A stretch of 64,000 bases of DNA, taken from assembly GCF_029407905.1 (NCBI RefSeq), contig NW_026577930.1, positions 868,001-932,000 on the forward strand, written 5' to 3'. The stretch's first letter is position 1, and every line of letters begins with the position of its first letter. The translations under genes and the position numbers were made by a program. Source of the stretch: Bubalus kerabau (taxonomy: Eukaryota > Chordata > Mammalia > Artiodactyla > Bovidae). This document shows, piece by piece, positions 44,719 to 57,240 of the stretch. A model generated the notes under the pieces. The model was not told the DNA's origin and searched no databases. It saw nothing but the letters and a program-made list of their open reading frames with translations.

Positions 44719-47186
44719 ACCCTGTATCTTTTATTTCAGTGTTTTTCTCAGCACTTCAAAATTTGTCCTAGGTGATAGGGAAAAATGCCCTCATGCTCAA
44801 GCTACTGGATTGAAATGTGTAGCCAGAGCAGTAAGAATACCAGATGTACTTAACCAACGATATGTATCCCTTATTCATTACTCATAGATAAGTGAAAGAA
44901 ACAATATTCAGGGACAGTACAAGCATGTACATTGGCCATGTTAGATAACCTCTGAAGACCAAGGAGTCTCCATATCATCCTTACAGTCTCTTCCCTGTGG
45001 AGAGTAAACCTATCAGAACAGAAATGACATGAGAATCTTCACCTGGCTGATGAGATAGATTGATCTACTTTTTTTCTCTCTAAAGGACTGCCACCTGTCC
45101 TGGGACTCCCGCCTTGGACTATAGCTTCTCCACCTCCCGTCACTCCTGGGACAGGGACCCATTCTCTGTAGCACTGCAGAGCAAACATAGCTCAGGAGTT
45201 TGTAGAGACGTGGAATTTCCCCAAAGGCCTTTAATCCAGGACACAGAAAGCAAGATGAGGGCCCCAGGTAGGAGGATTGAGGAGAACAAGACCCAAGAAT
45301 ATGGCGGATGGTGGTCACTAGGACAGCACTCCCTTCTGATCTCAGACGCAGAGAAATTCAGAACTGGTGGGCTTAGCCTATTAGCCTTAGCATAGCCTCA
45401 CTTATTCTTCAGGCTTCTCAGAGACCTAAGAAACTTGGTCTTGGCGCAGAGTTCTGAGGTTGGTAGAGAGAATCAGTCTCACAGAAGTGATGGTGATTAA
45501 CCTGAGTGAGGGTGATGGAAAGACCCATCCAGAACAGAAGGCTCCTGTAAAGACCCGTCCTCATTGGCAAGCCCATGAAGTCCAGAACTCTCTGGGCTGC
45601 TGTGGTTAACACTTTGAACTCAGGTCCGTGGGAGGTGGGGACATTGGGAATCTGCAGAGAATAGAGCCCCAGGAAGGGTGCAGAGTCAAAGTGAGGACCC
45701 AGAGTGTAGACATGAAGCCCCTCAATCCACAGCCGACAGGGCTACACAAATGTAGCCTCTCCACTAAGACACTAAGTCCCTCCTCTCCAGTTAGCCCTGG
45801 GAGGCATAGGTAAGTGCTGGCAAGCTCAAGAGCCCCGTGACTTCTGCCTGGAGGGTTTCAAGGAGATGACCTTGGTTTACAGGCTGGCTCTTCATCAGAG
45901 AGTGGAAATCCCAGGCATGACATTTGTACAGTCCTGTATGAGGAGTGTGTCAGCCAACTACCCCATTACAGATAAATTCTTAGAAAGTCCTGCAACTGTA
46001 ATGGGCCCTGGGAGGGAACAAGCAGGGCTTTCAGACTAGGTTTATCCCTTATTTTCTGAAGGCGAATGGCTTCAGGACCTTAAAGTCCTTGGGCTAATGG
46101 AGGGAGCCTCTATCAGCTTGAGGAAGGGTACCCCGTTCCTATCAGGAATCAACTGATGATACTGACCGACAGCGAAGGATCCCTCCCAGAAAGAAGGCGG
46201 CTATACAGAAGGCACTGTCCCTGTTGTCAGGCCTGAGAGTGTGCCACTTAAGCCTGGTGACATGGTGAGTCCTACTCACTTCCTCCCAGAGGATCACATG
46301 GAGGTAAGGAACCTCATCCTGATCAAAGGGAGCAGCAGAAGCTCAGCAGAAGGATGATTTCCACGTTGTGCCAGAAGTCAAGGTAAGGACCCTGAATTCT
46401 TGAAAAGACCACTCGCCTCAAAACAGTGGAGACAGAACATATTCCTTCCACTCCTATTAGCCTCAGAAGACCATGGCCTGTGGTGGCCCTATGAGGCAAA
46501 CTCCTCTTCTTCCTCAGGGATCAGGGAACTATTGGCCTGGGTGGAGAAGCTTTAAGGCAAGTCAAGGAATGTTTCCAGTTGGGGAATATTTCCAGGTTCT
46601 TTCCAGGACGGTGAGGACAGCAAAGAACGTGGGAACACAAATACCAGGATGGCCACACAGTATGTTCCCTACTCTCAGCCTAGAAGGCCTCAGGCAGATT
46701 TACCAGGCCAAGGGGCCCTTCAGCTCTGACCGAGGAGTATCAGGAAAGTTGGGGTTTGATCTGATGGTGGTGTCAACAGAAGGGGGACTCTTGGGCTTGG
46801 ATGAGAGTCACATTTGGGACCCCGATTTGGGCCCCTGAGAGGAACCATCTGTCATTCCCAAGGAGCTTGCCACAGCTTTCATTCTTGTGAGACTATGGGT
46901 AGGCTTGGCTAGATAAGGCCACCCTTATTTCCTCCTGCAGGCTCACAGTGAGGTATCTGTCTTATTATGAGGAGATAGGCCTCAGGTCAAGAAGGAGGGG
47001 ATTCCCCAGGCTCCAAAAGAAGTCAAATTGTGAAGCCCAAGTGGAGACTGAGGGGTATACTCATCCCTGAATAGAGGGAGCAAAGGAGAGTCATGCCCTC
47101 CCCTTTGATGTCAGTTCTAGAAAGCTCAGGGGAAGACTGTCAGGCAAGGCTCTCCTCACTTATTATACCAGGCCTTCTTCTTCATC
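44719..47186 (+). pseudogene. MAGE cassette 4: 5' region only
   Basis: 45060-45330 repeats the 5' anchors (TCACTCCTGGGACAGGGACCC, CCAAAGGCCTTTAATCCAGG). A candidate donor AAGTCAAGGTAAGGACCC lies at 46376, as at 40590. The remainder to 46850 resembles MAGE upstream sequence, but no MAGE domain codons are seen before cassette 5 begins. Open frames such as 46473-46838 have no recognised domain. Confidence 0.55.
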
Positions 47187-47418
47187 ATCTTCTTCTTCTT
47201 CTTGTATTGCTAAGTCATGTCTGACTCTTTTGTGACTCCATGGACTGTAGCCCGCCAGGCTCCTTTGTCCATGGGATATTCCAAGGAAGAATTCTAGGCT
47301 GGGTTGCCATTTCCTCCTCCAGGGGATCTTCCTGACCCAGAAACTGAGTCTGCGTCTCCTGCAGCTCCTGTATCACAGGCGGATCCTTTCCTGCTGAGCC
47401 ATCAGGGAAGCCCTATAT
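47187..47418 (-). mobile_element. Bov-tA SINE
   Basis: It starts with a TTCTTCTTC tract, then the reverse Bov-A body, and ends in the tRNA head (GCTGAGCCATCAGGGAAGCCC). Confidence 0.87.
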
Positions 47419-47479
47419 CAGGCCTAAGGGAGGTGAGATCTTCGTTGCAAAGTATAGCCACCAGTCCTGAGAAGGGAGG

Positions 47480-48589
47480 GGTATGGTAGGTGCCTGCCAG
47501 GCACTGTGGCAGATGCTTTACAGTTACCACCACATGCCAGCAGTCCTTCCAGACAGGGCTTGTCAAACTCCCTTCACAGTTAAAGAGCCCGAGGCACTCT
47601 CAGAGAGTTGAATGATGTGACAAACTTCTCCATGGCTGTTTAAGTGACAGGGATGGCCATAGGCCCTTGATTTGAGTTAGTCTAAAGCTCACCCTCTCAC
47701 TCCTGCAAGCCTGATCTGACCTTGTGCCCTTAATTCCCTTTTTATTCTCATTACTGTGAAATGTATGAGGCATTAAGAAGAGGGACTCTCGGGTCCAACT
47801 ATTAGATTGTAATACATAGCCAGAGCAATAATAATAATAATTATGCCAAAATAAATGTGACATATGAAGAGAGGAAAAAAGAGATAGTATTTGCTGACAA
47901 GGGGGTCATCTGTCCATACATATGAGGATTCAGACATCTTAAAAGATCTGAACGTTTTAACTTGCAGATAAGCTTATAAGATCAGTAAGGGACTCAAAAA
48001 CATCATCTCACAGCCATTCCTTTGTATAAAAAATATCTATTAGATCTAAAATATAAAGTTTATTTATTAGAACAGAGGTTGCCTGAGAAGTCTGGCTGAA
48101 GGAGAGAAGGGACAGGTTACCACGTTTTGTTTCCCTCACAGGTCTCTGCCTGGGCCCCCTTACTTATGCCATGGATTTCCTATCTCTTATCACTCCTAGG
48201 ACAGGGATTCCTTCTCTGCAAGGTCCACAGTGGAGAAAGTACTCAGGGCCTTTCAGAGATGTGGCATTTCCCAAGAAGGCTTTAATCAAAGGGGCAAGGC
48301 CCTTTAGGAAGACACCCATGCAACTGGACTGAGGAATGCAACGCCCCAGAATATTAGGTGTAAGAAGGCTTCAGGCAGAGCTCTCAAGCCGAACATCTCT
48401 TTTCTCTGTTGTCTCAGTACAGTTGTCAGGGACGTGAGACCTTTGGTCTAAGGAGGGCAATCTCAGGTCAGAGTAGGAATTGTCAAATATATATGTGAAG
48501 CCCCTTAAAAAGAAGGGAAAGAAATAGCCACCCAGAACCACTGGGGTTCTGTAGTGTCCACTTGCTGCTGTCAGCCCTCGGAGGTCCTG
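47480..48589 (+). pseudogene. MAGE cassette 5: spacer and 5' region
   Basis: 47500-47640 matches the cassette spacer. 48130-48380 holds the 5' anchors (TCACTCCTAGGACAGGGATTCC, CCAAGAAGGCTTTAATCAAAGG). It passes directly into the C-terminal remnant at 48590, so nearly all of the coding exon is missing. Confidence 0.6.
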
Positions 48590-48690
48590 AATTCCATCAT
48601 GGGATGAGGTAGAGAGAGGCCTTGAGAGCTGAGAAAGACAGAGCGCTACCGCCATGGGCAGGGCACGTTCTAGAACCAAGTCTGCCAGCT
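48590..48690 (+). pseudogene. MAGE remnant 5: C-terminal codons
   Basis: GAGGCCTTGAGAGCTGAGAAAGACAGAGC parallels GAGGCTTTGAGAGCTGAAGAAGAGAGAGC at 34321, the EALRAE..RA motif of MAGE C-termini. A GGGCAGGGCACGTTCTAGAACC block parallels 34388-34410. The frame is broken. Confidence 0.6.
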
Positions 48691-49269
48691 CCTCCCACAT
48701 AGTGACATCCAGGGAAGATCCTTTATCTTGTGGTTGAAAAGAGAAGTAAGTATTCCAAGTAATTGAGTGCCAAGGTGGATCTGAAGGGAACACATTTTAT
48801 GTCTTGTTTTGTTCTTGCTTGACCTCAGTAACTGGACGATGTAACTTTTTCTGTTTAGGACTTTCTTTGTGGCACTATTGAAATACCTTCTTGTAATTGA
48901 AAGTTAATTTGACTTCCGTATTTGTGTTTATGAACAAAGTATATCCTATTTATTGCTGTATTTCAGTATAAGTTCAAAGGTTTTTATATTTTGTATAATG
49001 AGTCAGAAATCCTTGAATCTCCTTTTGTGGTTCAGAACAAGATGACAGGACAAGAGAATTGGGAATTTCTTGCCAATGATAATGGACAGTGAGTGAAATT
49101 GTTCATATCAGGAAATAAAAAAAATGGTCTTGTCCGTGTGGCATCTGCAATACAGTGGAACAGGAATTCCCAGCCCCTGTTTCCCCTCAGCAACCCAGAT
49201 CTTAAAAGTATATAAGTAGCAAAATAACCTTTCTAGAAGGTCCAGAGTCCAATTCAGAAATTGCAGTAC
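48691..49269 (+). pseudogene. MAGE remnant 5: 3' UTR
   Basis: AGAAATCCTTGAATCTCCTTTTG and CAGAACAAGATGACAGGACAAG (49005-49050) parallel the 3' UTR of remnant 2. 49150-49269 is not recognised. Confidence 0.55.
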
Positions 49270-49319
49270 CACAGGTAAGCATACAACTTAGATCAGCTGC
49301 ACTTGAAATGGGTAAGAAC

Positions 49320-49320
<1 letters not shown>

Positions 49321-49350
<30 letters not shown>
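49321..49350. repeat. (AC)15 microsatellite
   Basis: Uninterrupted dinucleotide run near the start of the Tigger2 fossil. Confidence 0.99.
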
Positions 49351-49353
<3 letters not shown>

Positions 49354-50185
49354 TATGGATCATGAATAGCACTATTCATCTATGATGAACAGTTTGTGGA
49401 CTAAACTGTTATCTCAGCAAATGTGATCACCAGTGGTTCACAGCTATTTCTTACTCGGTTTAGTACGATACTCTCAACTTGGAGAAACACAATAGGACTC
49501 ATGTTAAGTGCCCCTAGTGATGCTGGAAGTGCTCTCACGAAAGAGAGAGAAGTCATGACATTATACAAAAAAGTTGAGTTGCTCCTTGTATACTGGTTTG
49601 ATTCTGCAGTCATGGTTGCCAACATTTCAAGATGAATGAATCCAGCATAAGGACTACTGTAAGAAAAAGAAAAGGGACTTTATGAAGCCATCACTGCAGC
49701 TACACCAGCAGGTGTGAAACTCTTGTGCTTTTTGTGAAGTATGTTTTTATCTTTTTTTTCGAGCTTATTTAAATATTCTTTTTGTTTGTTTTTGTTTTTT
49801 AACTTTATTTTTTATTTTTTAACTTTACAATATTCTATTGGTTTTGCCATATATCAACATGAATCCACCACAGGTATTCACGTGTTCCCCATCCTGAACC
49901 TTCCTCCCTCCTCCCTCCCCGTACCATAGCTTGTATGTGGGTGCAGGATTGCTATAAGCAAGGCATATCTATAGACTCAAACATGACTGAAGAAAAAGCA
50001 AAGTCGTTATGACATCCTAAAGCAAAAGTGGGTGAAGGATCTAAAGCTGGAAAATGTAATGCCAGCAAAGGATGATCTGATAATTTCAGAAAGAGGTTTG
50101 ACTTCAAAATATCTAAATAATAGGGGAAGCAGCTTTTGCAAACAAGAGGCAACAGGTGCTTTCCCATATGTCATCAAGAAACTCA
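49351..50185 (+). pseudogene. Tigger2-type transposase fossil, 5' half
   Basis: Broken plus-strand frames follow the N-terminal half of a Tigger transposase: a helix-turn-helix-like start near 49400-49640, a GAAGCCATCACTGCAGCTAC block at 49685, and after an L1 tail (about 49751-49926) a WVQDCYK-like block and a GSKAGKCNASKD-like block up to 50185. A twin-primed L1 (50186-51092) separates it from the 3' half at 51093. Confidence 0.75.
49751..49926 (-). mobile_element. L1 tail inside Tigger2
   Basis: T-rich start and L1 3' UTR (TATTGGTTTTGCCATATATC). Tigger coding-like sequence resumes at TATGTGGGTGCAGGATTGC. Confidence 0.8.
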
Positions 50186-51092
50186 CTGGGTATTAATTTT
50201 GTATCCTGCAACTTTACCAATTCATTGATGGGCTCTAGTAGTTTTCTCACAGCAACTTGAGGCTTTTCTATGTCTAGTATCATGTTATCTGCAAACAGTG
50301 CCAGTTTCACTTCTTTTCCAACTTGGATTCCTTTTATTTCTTCTGTTCTCTGATTGCCACGGCTAGGACTCTGAAATCATGTTGAGTAAAAGTGGAGAAA
50401 CTGGACATCTTTGAAATTTTCATATTAAGTGAAGTCTGCTGCCGCTGCTAAGTCGCTTCAGTCATGTCCGACTCTCTGTGACCCCAGAGACGGCAGCCCA
50501 CCAGGCTCCCCCGTCCCTGGGATTCTCCAGGCAAGAACCCTGGAGTGGGTTGCCATTTCCTTCTCCAATGCATGAAAGTGAAAACTGAAAGGGAAGTCGC
50601 TTAGTCCTGTCCGACTCTTCCCGACCCCATGGACTGCAGCCTACCAGGCTCCTCCATCCATGGGATTTTCCAGGCAAGAGTACTGGAGTGGGGTGCCATC
50701 GCCTTCTCCTTAAGTGAAGTCACACAAAGACAAATATCACATCAGTCAAATGTGGAAATATAATTTGAAAAAATGATAGAAATAAACTTATTTACAAAAT
50801 AGAAAAAGAGTGAACAGAAGTCAAAAATGAACCTATGGTTACCAAGGAGGAAACGTGGCAGGGAGGGTTAAATCAGAAGCTTGGGATGAACATATAAACA
50901 GTACTGTATTTAAGATAGACAGCCAACAAGGATCTATTGTATAGAACAGGAAAGTCAATGGTCTGTGATAACTTATATGAGGGAAGATTCTCTAAAAGGA
51001 TGCATATATATATATATGAATAACTGAATCACTTTGCAGTACACCTGAAACTAACACAACATTGTAAATCAAATATACTCCAATAAAATTTA
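50186..51092. mobile_element. Twin-primed L1 with a Bov-A2 inside
   Basis: 50186-50425 is minus-strand L1 ORF2 (ADNMI motif region, TTATCTGCAAACAGTGCC). At about 50426 it flips to plus-strand L1 3' UTR, which ends in an A-rich tail near 51092. A Bov-A2 SINE interrupts the junction. Confidence 0.75.
50437..50708 (-). mobile_element. Bov-A2 SINE with 12-bp TSD
   Basis: Full reverse dimer flanked by TTAAGTGAAGTC (about 50425-50436 and 50709-50720). Confidence 0.92.
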
Positions 51093-53228
51093 AAAAAGAA
51101 AATCCCTGAGGAGAAAGGAGATCTGTCTGGACAGGTTTTAAGGTAAACGAAAGTGCCCTATTCTGGACGAAATACCACAAAGTACATTCATTGGTAAGGA
51201 AGGGAAATGAGCTCCAGGATTTGAGACCGAATGAGATAGGCTAATTCTATGATTTTGTGTAAATGCCGTCAGGTTTTTGTGCAAATGATCAGGACTCCCC
51301 TAACCTATAGAGCTGCTCTGCCAGTGTTTCAGTTGTACAGCAAGAAGGCTGGACAGCAGGAACCCTTTGGGGGATTGGTTTCATCAGTGCTTCGTCCCTG
51401 GATGCAGAAAGTACCTTGCCAGTAAGGGACTGCCTTTTAAAATTCTTTTGATACTGGACAATGCTTTGGCCACCCAGAACCCTATGAGTTCAACACTGAA
51501 GGCGTCAAAGTGTCTCCTTTCCCCTGAACACAACATCTTTAAGTCAGCCTATAGATCAGAGGGTCAAAGGGACCTTTAAAACTCATTACACAGTGTACTC
51601 TATGGAAATGATTGTCAATGCTATGGAAGAGAACTCTGATAGAACATCATGAGGTTTGGAAGGATTACACGACTGAAGATCCGATTCTTGTTACAAAAAA
51701 AAAAAAAAAAAAAAAAACAAAACCCATGAAAGTCCCAAACAATAAATTCCTGCTAAAAAAAAAAAAAACAAATAACAAAAAACAAAAAACAACTGTTCAG
51801 GTGTTGTGCATGCCTTCACAGGATTTGTGACAGTGTCAGTTAAGAAAATCATGACAGAGACTGTGGATATAGCATGAAAAGGTGGGAGGGGGTGAAGAGT
51901 CCCAAAATATGGATCTTGGAAATATCCAAGAGCTAGCATACCCTACAGCAGAGGAATTAACAGAATAAGACTTGATGGAGATGAGTGGTGCTGAACCAGA
52001 GCTGGATGATGAGGAAGAAGACATAGAAGAAGCAGTGCCAGAAAACAAATTGAGATTAGACAATCTGGCAGAAGCATTCTGAGGACTCAAGACTGCTTTT
52101 GACTCTTGTATGGCATGGATCCTTCTATGATATGGGCACTGAAAAGAAAGCAAATGGTGGAAGGAGGACTGATAACACACAGAAACATTTTTAGAGAAAT
52201 GAAAAAGCAAAATCTTCAGACAGAAATTGCAATGCATTTCCATACACTGAGTGTGCCTGCTTCCCCCTGCCTCCCCTTCCACCTCCTCTGCTCTTCCACC
52301 TCTGCCACTCATCAAGGTCAACCCCTCCTCTTCCTCCTCCTCTTCAGCCTACTCAGCAAGAAGTTGTCGGGAAGAAGACCTACATGATGATCCACTTCCC
52401 CTCAATGAGCATTAAATAATCTTTGTGCCATGCCGGTAATAATCTTATCTGTTGAGTATGTATGTGAGTGTCTTTGTGCTAAGAGCTCATAACTGTAGGC
52501 AAGGACTGTATGAGATGTTTCTGTGTCATCATCTTCATCATCACCACCAGCTAAGTAAGTATACATCATGTAGAACATAGCGTGCAAGACGTGTATTGAA
52601 GTGGATAGCCTACCATTGCATAGGCAGAAGGTGAGTTACATTTAATATAAAATTAATAATGTTTATATTCTCTGTTTTTTATAATTTTGCTTTCAAAGAA
52701 TTCTATTACTATACACTGTCCCATCTCTGTCTTGTGAATGGATAAATGGCACATCAGCCTGTCATCACAGGTAAGTCTTTTCTCTTAAAGTAACAATGTT
52801 TTCAGTACTTTATTATAAATATGACTGAAATAGCATAGGATATAAAAATTTTAGTGATCCATTCATTACTATAGATGCTTGGCTACCATGAAGCAATCCT
52901 ATCAGCTACACTAGTCTACTATAAAGCAATCATATTGCTGCTTCTTCATTATCGATGCTTGAATCATTATACCTGTAACTAACTACGAATTGCTTTTCAC
53001 ATTATTTTTTCATTGTTGATATTTAGTGTTTTGCATCTATAGTCTTTTTGTCATATAAGGCAATATAGATGTATGTACTGACAGACAATTCTTGCAAATG
53101 CATGCTGTAAAATTACAATATTGATAAATACAGTCCTGTGAATATATTTTCTCTTAAGATTTTCTTAATAACATTTTGTTTTCTCTAGCTTACATTATTG
53201 TAAGAATACAATAGCTAATACTTATAGC
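51093..53228 (+). pseudogene. Tigger2-type transposase fossil, 3' half, arm B
   Basis: Counterpart of 10141-12560. A frame at 51367-51579 begins GDWFHQCFVPGCRKYLASKG and runs through the LILDNAL block. The C-terminal block (MVEGGLITHRNIFREMKKQN) is at 52106-52387. A poly(A) run (51696-51718) and stops break it. The 3' terminal inverted repeat seen in arm A is missing here. Confidence 0.85.
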
Positions 53229-53600
53229 TACGTCAACTAGAAAGAAAGGAATACATCAAGGTTGCATATTGTCACCCTGCTTATTTAATTTATATGCAGA
53301 GTACGTCTTGCAAAATGCTTGGCTGGATGAAGCACAAGCTGGAATCAAGATTGCAGGGAGAAATATCAATAACCTCAGATTTGCAGATGATACCATCCTT
53401 ATGGCAGAAAGCAAAGAAGAACTAAAGAGCCTCGATGAAAGTGAAAGAGAAGAGAAAAAGCTGGCTTAAAACTCAACATTCAAAAACCAAAGATCATGGC
53501 ATCCGGTCCCATCACTTCATGGCAAATAGATGGAAAAACAATGGAAACGGTGAGAGACTTCATTTTGGGGGGCTCCATGAGCACTGCACATGGTGACTGC
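53229..53600 (+). mobile_element. BovB reverse transcriptase fragment, arm B only
   Basis: The plus-strand frame 53269-53469 reads SPCLFNLYAEYVLQNAWLDE and contains the FADD motif at 53380-53391. A further block (MASGPITSWQIDGKTMETVR) follows in a shifted frame. It is truncated at both ends and replaces about 490 bp of arm A sequence. Confidence 0.9.
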
Positions 53601-54121
53601 ATGTGCATGTGCATGAGCAGTTGCTTTTCACTTGGTATAACGTTTCAGTTATGCAAGATGAAGCAATTCCAGAGATCTGCTGGGTAACATTGTGCCTATG
53701 TTTAACATTACTGTATTGTGTGCCTAAATATTTAAGTGAGTAGATCTGATGTTAAGTGGTTTTACCACAACAATCATTTGAAAAGTTGATTGTCTTGCTC
53801 CCTCTCCAGGACAGAGTAAGATGATTAAGTGCAAGCATTTAGAGAACTCTTTTATAATGTTAATGAGAATGTCAATGGGTGCAACCATTGTGGAAAACAG
53901 TATTGAGGTTCCTCAAAAAATTAAAAATTAAATTACCATATGATTCAGCAAGCCCACTTCTGGGTTTTAATCCAAAAAAACTAAAATTAGACTCTCCAAG
54001 AGATATTTTCATTCCTGTATTTGTTGTAGCATTATTCACAATAACCAATACAGGGAAGCAGCCTAAATGTCCATTGATGTATCAATGGATAGATATATGA
54101 TATATACATATCATGGAGTGT
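53601..54121 (+). mobile_element. L1 3'-end fragments, arm B
   Basis: Counterpart of 13060-13560. It includes an L1 ORF2 C-terminal piece (53879-54100, LKIKLPYDSASPLLGF). Confidence 0.82.
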
Positions 54122-54149
54122 TGTGTGTGTGTGTGTGTGTGTGTGTGTG
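54122..54149. repeat. (TG)14 microsatellite
   Basis: Longer than the corresponding run in arm A (13556-13569), at the presumed recombination point. Confidence 0.97.
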
Positions 54150-54154
54150 CATCC

Positions 54155-54660
54155 TCAGTCACTCAGTTGTGTCTGATTCTTTGAGACCCCATGGACTGCA
54201 GCTCAGCAGGCCTCCCTGCCCTTCACTGTCTCCAAGAGTTTTCTCAAACTCATGTCCACTGAATCAGTGATGCCATCCTACCATCTCGCCCTCTGTTGCC
54301 CCCTTCTCCTTCTGCCCTCAATCTTTCATTCCTAGCGTCAGGGTCTTTTCCAATGAGCCAGCTCCTCGCATCAGGTGGCCAGGGCATTGGAGTCAGATTC
54401 AGCATCAGTCCTTCCAATAAATATTCAGGGTTGATTTCCTTTAGGATGGACTGGCTTGATCTCCTTGCTGTCCAAGAGACTCTCAAGAGTCTTCTCCAAG
54501 ACCACAGTTTGAAAGCATCAGTTCTTCAGCACTCAGTCTTCTTTATGGTCCAACTCTCACATCCATACATGACTACTGGGAAAACCATAGCTTTGACTAC
54601 AGGGACCTTTGTCGGCAAACTGATGTCCCCGTTTTTAATACACTGTCTCGCTTTGGAGCC
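54155..54660 (-). mobile_element. BovB / Bov-tA chimera, arm B
   Basis: The first 25 bases match the Bov-tA at 13571 of arm A (CTCAGTCACTCAGTTGTGTC). The rest matches the BovB 3' end at 14660-15140. The junction lies in sequence common to both families. Confidence 0.82.
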
Positions 54661-56519
54661 TTAGGAAAATGCAGAGCCTTCAGCAAGAGGACATTTCAAG
54701 GGACGTTGTCTGGTGGGCTACTCCTAGACGGTGGGAGCGGTGAGCACGGCCAGATCCTCAGATGGAGGGCCTGAGAGAATCCACAGTCTCCTGGACTGGT
54801 GACCTTTATTTACCCTGGGTTGAGAGAGCCAGAGACCTCTCCTTAAGGACCTACTCGATTATTTTATCTTGTGTGTAATTGGGCAAATTCTAGGCAACTT
54901 CTAGATTTTTTGTTGGTACTTAAATGCGTGGAAATATTCGTTAATTAGAAGAAAGGATATCTGAGAGGGAAGATACTGGTCAATGACAAAAATTCTAAGA
55001 ACTCTGAGTTGTTTCCAACTGGGAAAGATTCTACCTCAAGCACATTCTATGTTACATCCTGTAGTGGGAATGTTACATGATTGTCTTTGCTAGGCAACAT
55101 TTAGTTCACTGTGATTTTCTTTGTCTTGGAGTTTGGGTAATGTGCTAGAGTTCAGGGGGCTAGTGAAACAGCATGTGAAACAATTGACCAGTTTAAACTG
55201 GTTTGACCTTCTCAAATAGATTGTTGATTAGTCATACCTTGAGTCATTTTACAAAGAAAGAACTGCATGTGTCCAAGAAGGAACACATGACCTCAGGATG
55301 ACCCCGGAGCCAAGCTCTTCAGTCTGCAAAACTCAGAGAAGAGAAATATTGTCCCGGGCTGTTTACAAAGTGAGACCTCCTTCAGTGAGGAAAACCTGGC
55401 TTCCTGTAACCTGAGTAGCTGAAATGGACTAATTGAAGACTAGCCAATTAGCTTCCAATTTAGAAATACCCCTGACCCCTTAGATTGCACCCAGGCTCCT
55501 GGATTGAAGAGAGATTTGATACCTTTCCTCCTGCATTGGTTGGCCTTGCAGTGAAGCTCTTTTCTCTAAAGCTCTTGCCATAAGTGTTGACTTCTCTGAG
55601 CATCGGGCAGTGAGCCCATGTTCCGTGAGTTTGGGCAGCCTTGTTGAGATTTAGGACTTGTGATCATCTGCTTGATGCACTGTAGCCCCTGGTGGGCCCT
55701 CAACACCAACCCTGAGTGGCCACCTATACTGAGTTTGTCTAGAGAGTTGGCTCTTGGGTTCCTGTTTGCTAGCCATGGCACTCTGGGCTCCTCTGGCTTC
55801 TGGGGCTCCTTTCACTTTTAAGGAAGGAAACAGCTCCTGGATCAGACATCTTTGGGGTGAGTAAACTCCTTAATATATGCCTGTAATTAAATGTGCTATA
55901 TGAAGGTAGAATGTGCCTGTAGTCTAATAATCTCATCAGGACTGCTTGTTAGAGAGGATGAGAGGGTTGGGATGGCATCACTGACTCAATGAGCATGAGT
56001 TTGAGCAAACCCGAGGAGAAAGTGAAGGACAGGAAAGCCTGGTATGCTGCAGTGCATTGGGTTGCACAGAGTCAGACGTGACGAATTGATTGAAGAACGA
56101 CAACACCACCCTGGGTTAGAGTCCCACCTAGGAGAGTTTCTTCTGTCTGATTAGAATCCTAAGGCTACAGTCTTGGGTTAAAGACCCACCCTAAGAGGAC
56201 AATGTCAGAGGTTAGAGCTACTGAGGTGCTCAAATGATTGGGTTAGAGCTCTGAACACTGGCTTAAGGTTCCAGGCCTTTGGATTTAATTGCCTATGTTT
56301 GTCTGTGTCTGACTGTTTTATGTGTTGGGATTGGCTAGTAGGAGTTGGCTATGGGATGAATGTGGTGAGACTTTATTCAACCTGTAATTAATGAGGGTCC
56401 TCTGAATCAGGAGATAAAACACCTTGCTCCTGGACTGGAAACCTTGCTGTATGGAGGTGATGGGGGTTTTCCCCTTTGCCTAAGGTGACAGCACAGAGGT
56501 ATTATTACAGATGAATATT
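54661..56519 (+). other. LTR-like block and flanks, arm B
   Basis: Counterpart of 15141-17240 without the Bov-A2 SINE. The LTR-like sequence is at about 55050-55620 and a BovB 3' tail at about 55965-56105. No gene recognised. Confidence 0.6.
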
Positions 56520-57185
56520 CTTTTAAAAAAATTTTATTGGAGGTTTCTTGATTTACAATCTTGTGTTATTTTCAGGTGTACAGCAAAGTGATTCAGTTAC
56601 ACATATATTCAATCTTTTCCAGATTCTTTTCCCATATAGGCTATTACAGAATATTGAGTATAGGAGGTCCTATTCAGTTATCTATTTTCTATATTAGTTG
56701 TATGGGTATGTTCATCTCAAGCTTCTAATGTATCCCTGCCCACAAAGTTCTCCTTTGGTAACCATAAATCTGTTTCAAATTGTGCGAGTCTTTTTCTGTT
56801 TTGTAAATAAGTCCATTTGTGTCATTTTAAAAAATTAGATTGTACCCATGAGCAACACACTATGGTATTTGTCTTTGACTTACTCAGACAATCTCTACAT
56901 CCATCCGTGTTGCTGAAAATGGCATTCTTTCATTCTTTTTTATGGCTGAGTATTCTTCCATTGTATTTATATATCACATCTTTTTCATCTGTTGATGGAC
57001 CTTTAGGTTGTTTCCATGTCTTGGCTCTTGTAAACAGTGCTGCAAGGAACATGGGGGTGCTTGTTCCTATTCAAATTATGGTTTTCTTCAGATATATTCT
57101 CAGGTAGTCTATTTTTTAAAATTTATTGGAGTATAGTTGTTTTACAATGTTGTGTTAGTTTTAGACATATAGCAAAGTAATGCTG

Positions 57186-57240
<55 letters not shown>

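Noticed and set aside
46473..46838. 121-residue plus-strand frame in cassette 4
   Set aside because: No MAGE domain motif and no other domain visible. It sits where other cassettes have non-coding upstream sequence.
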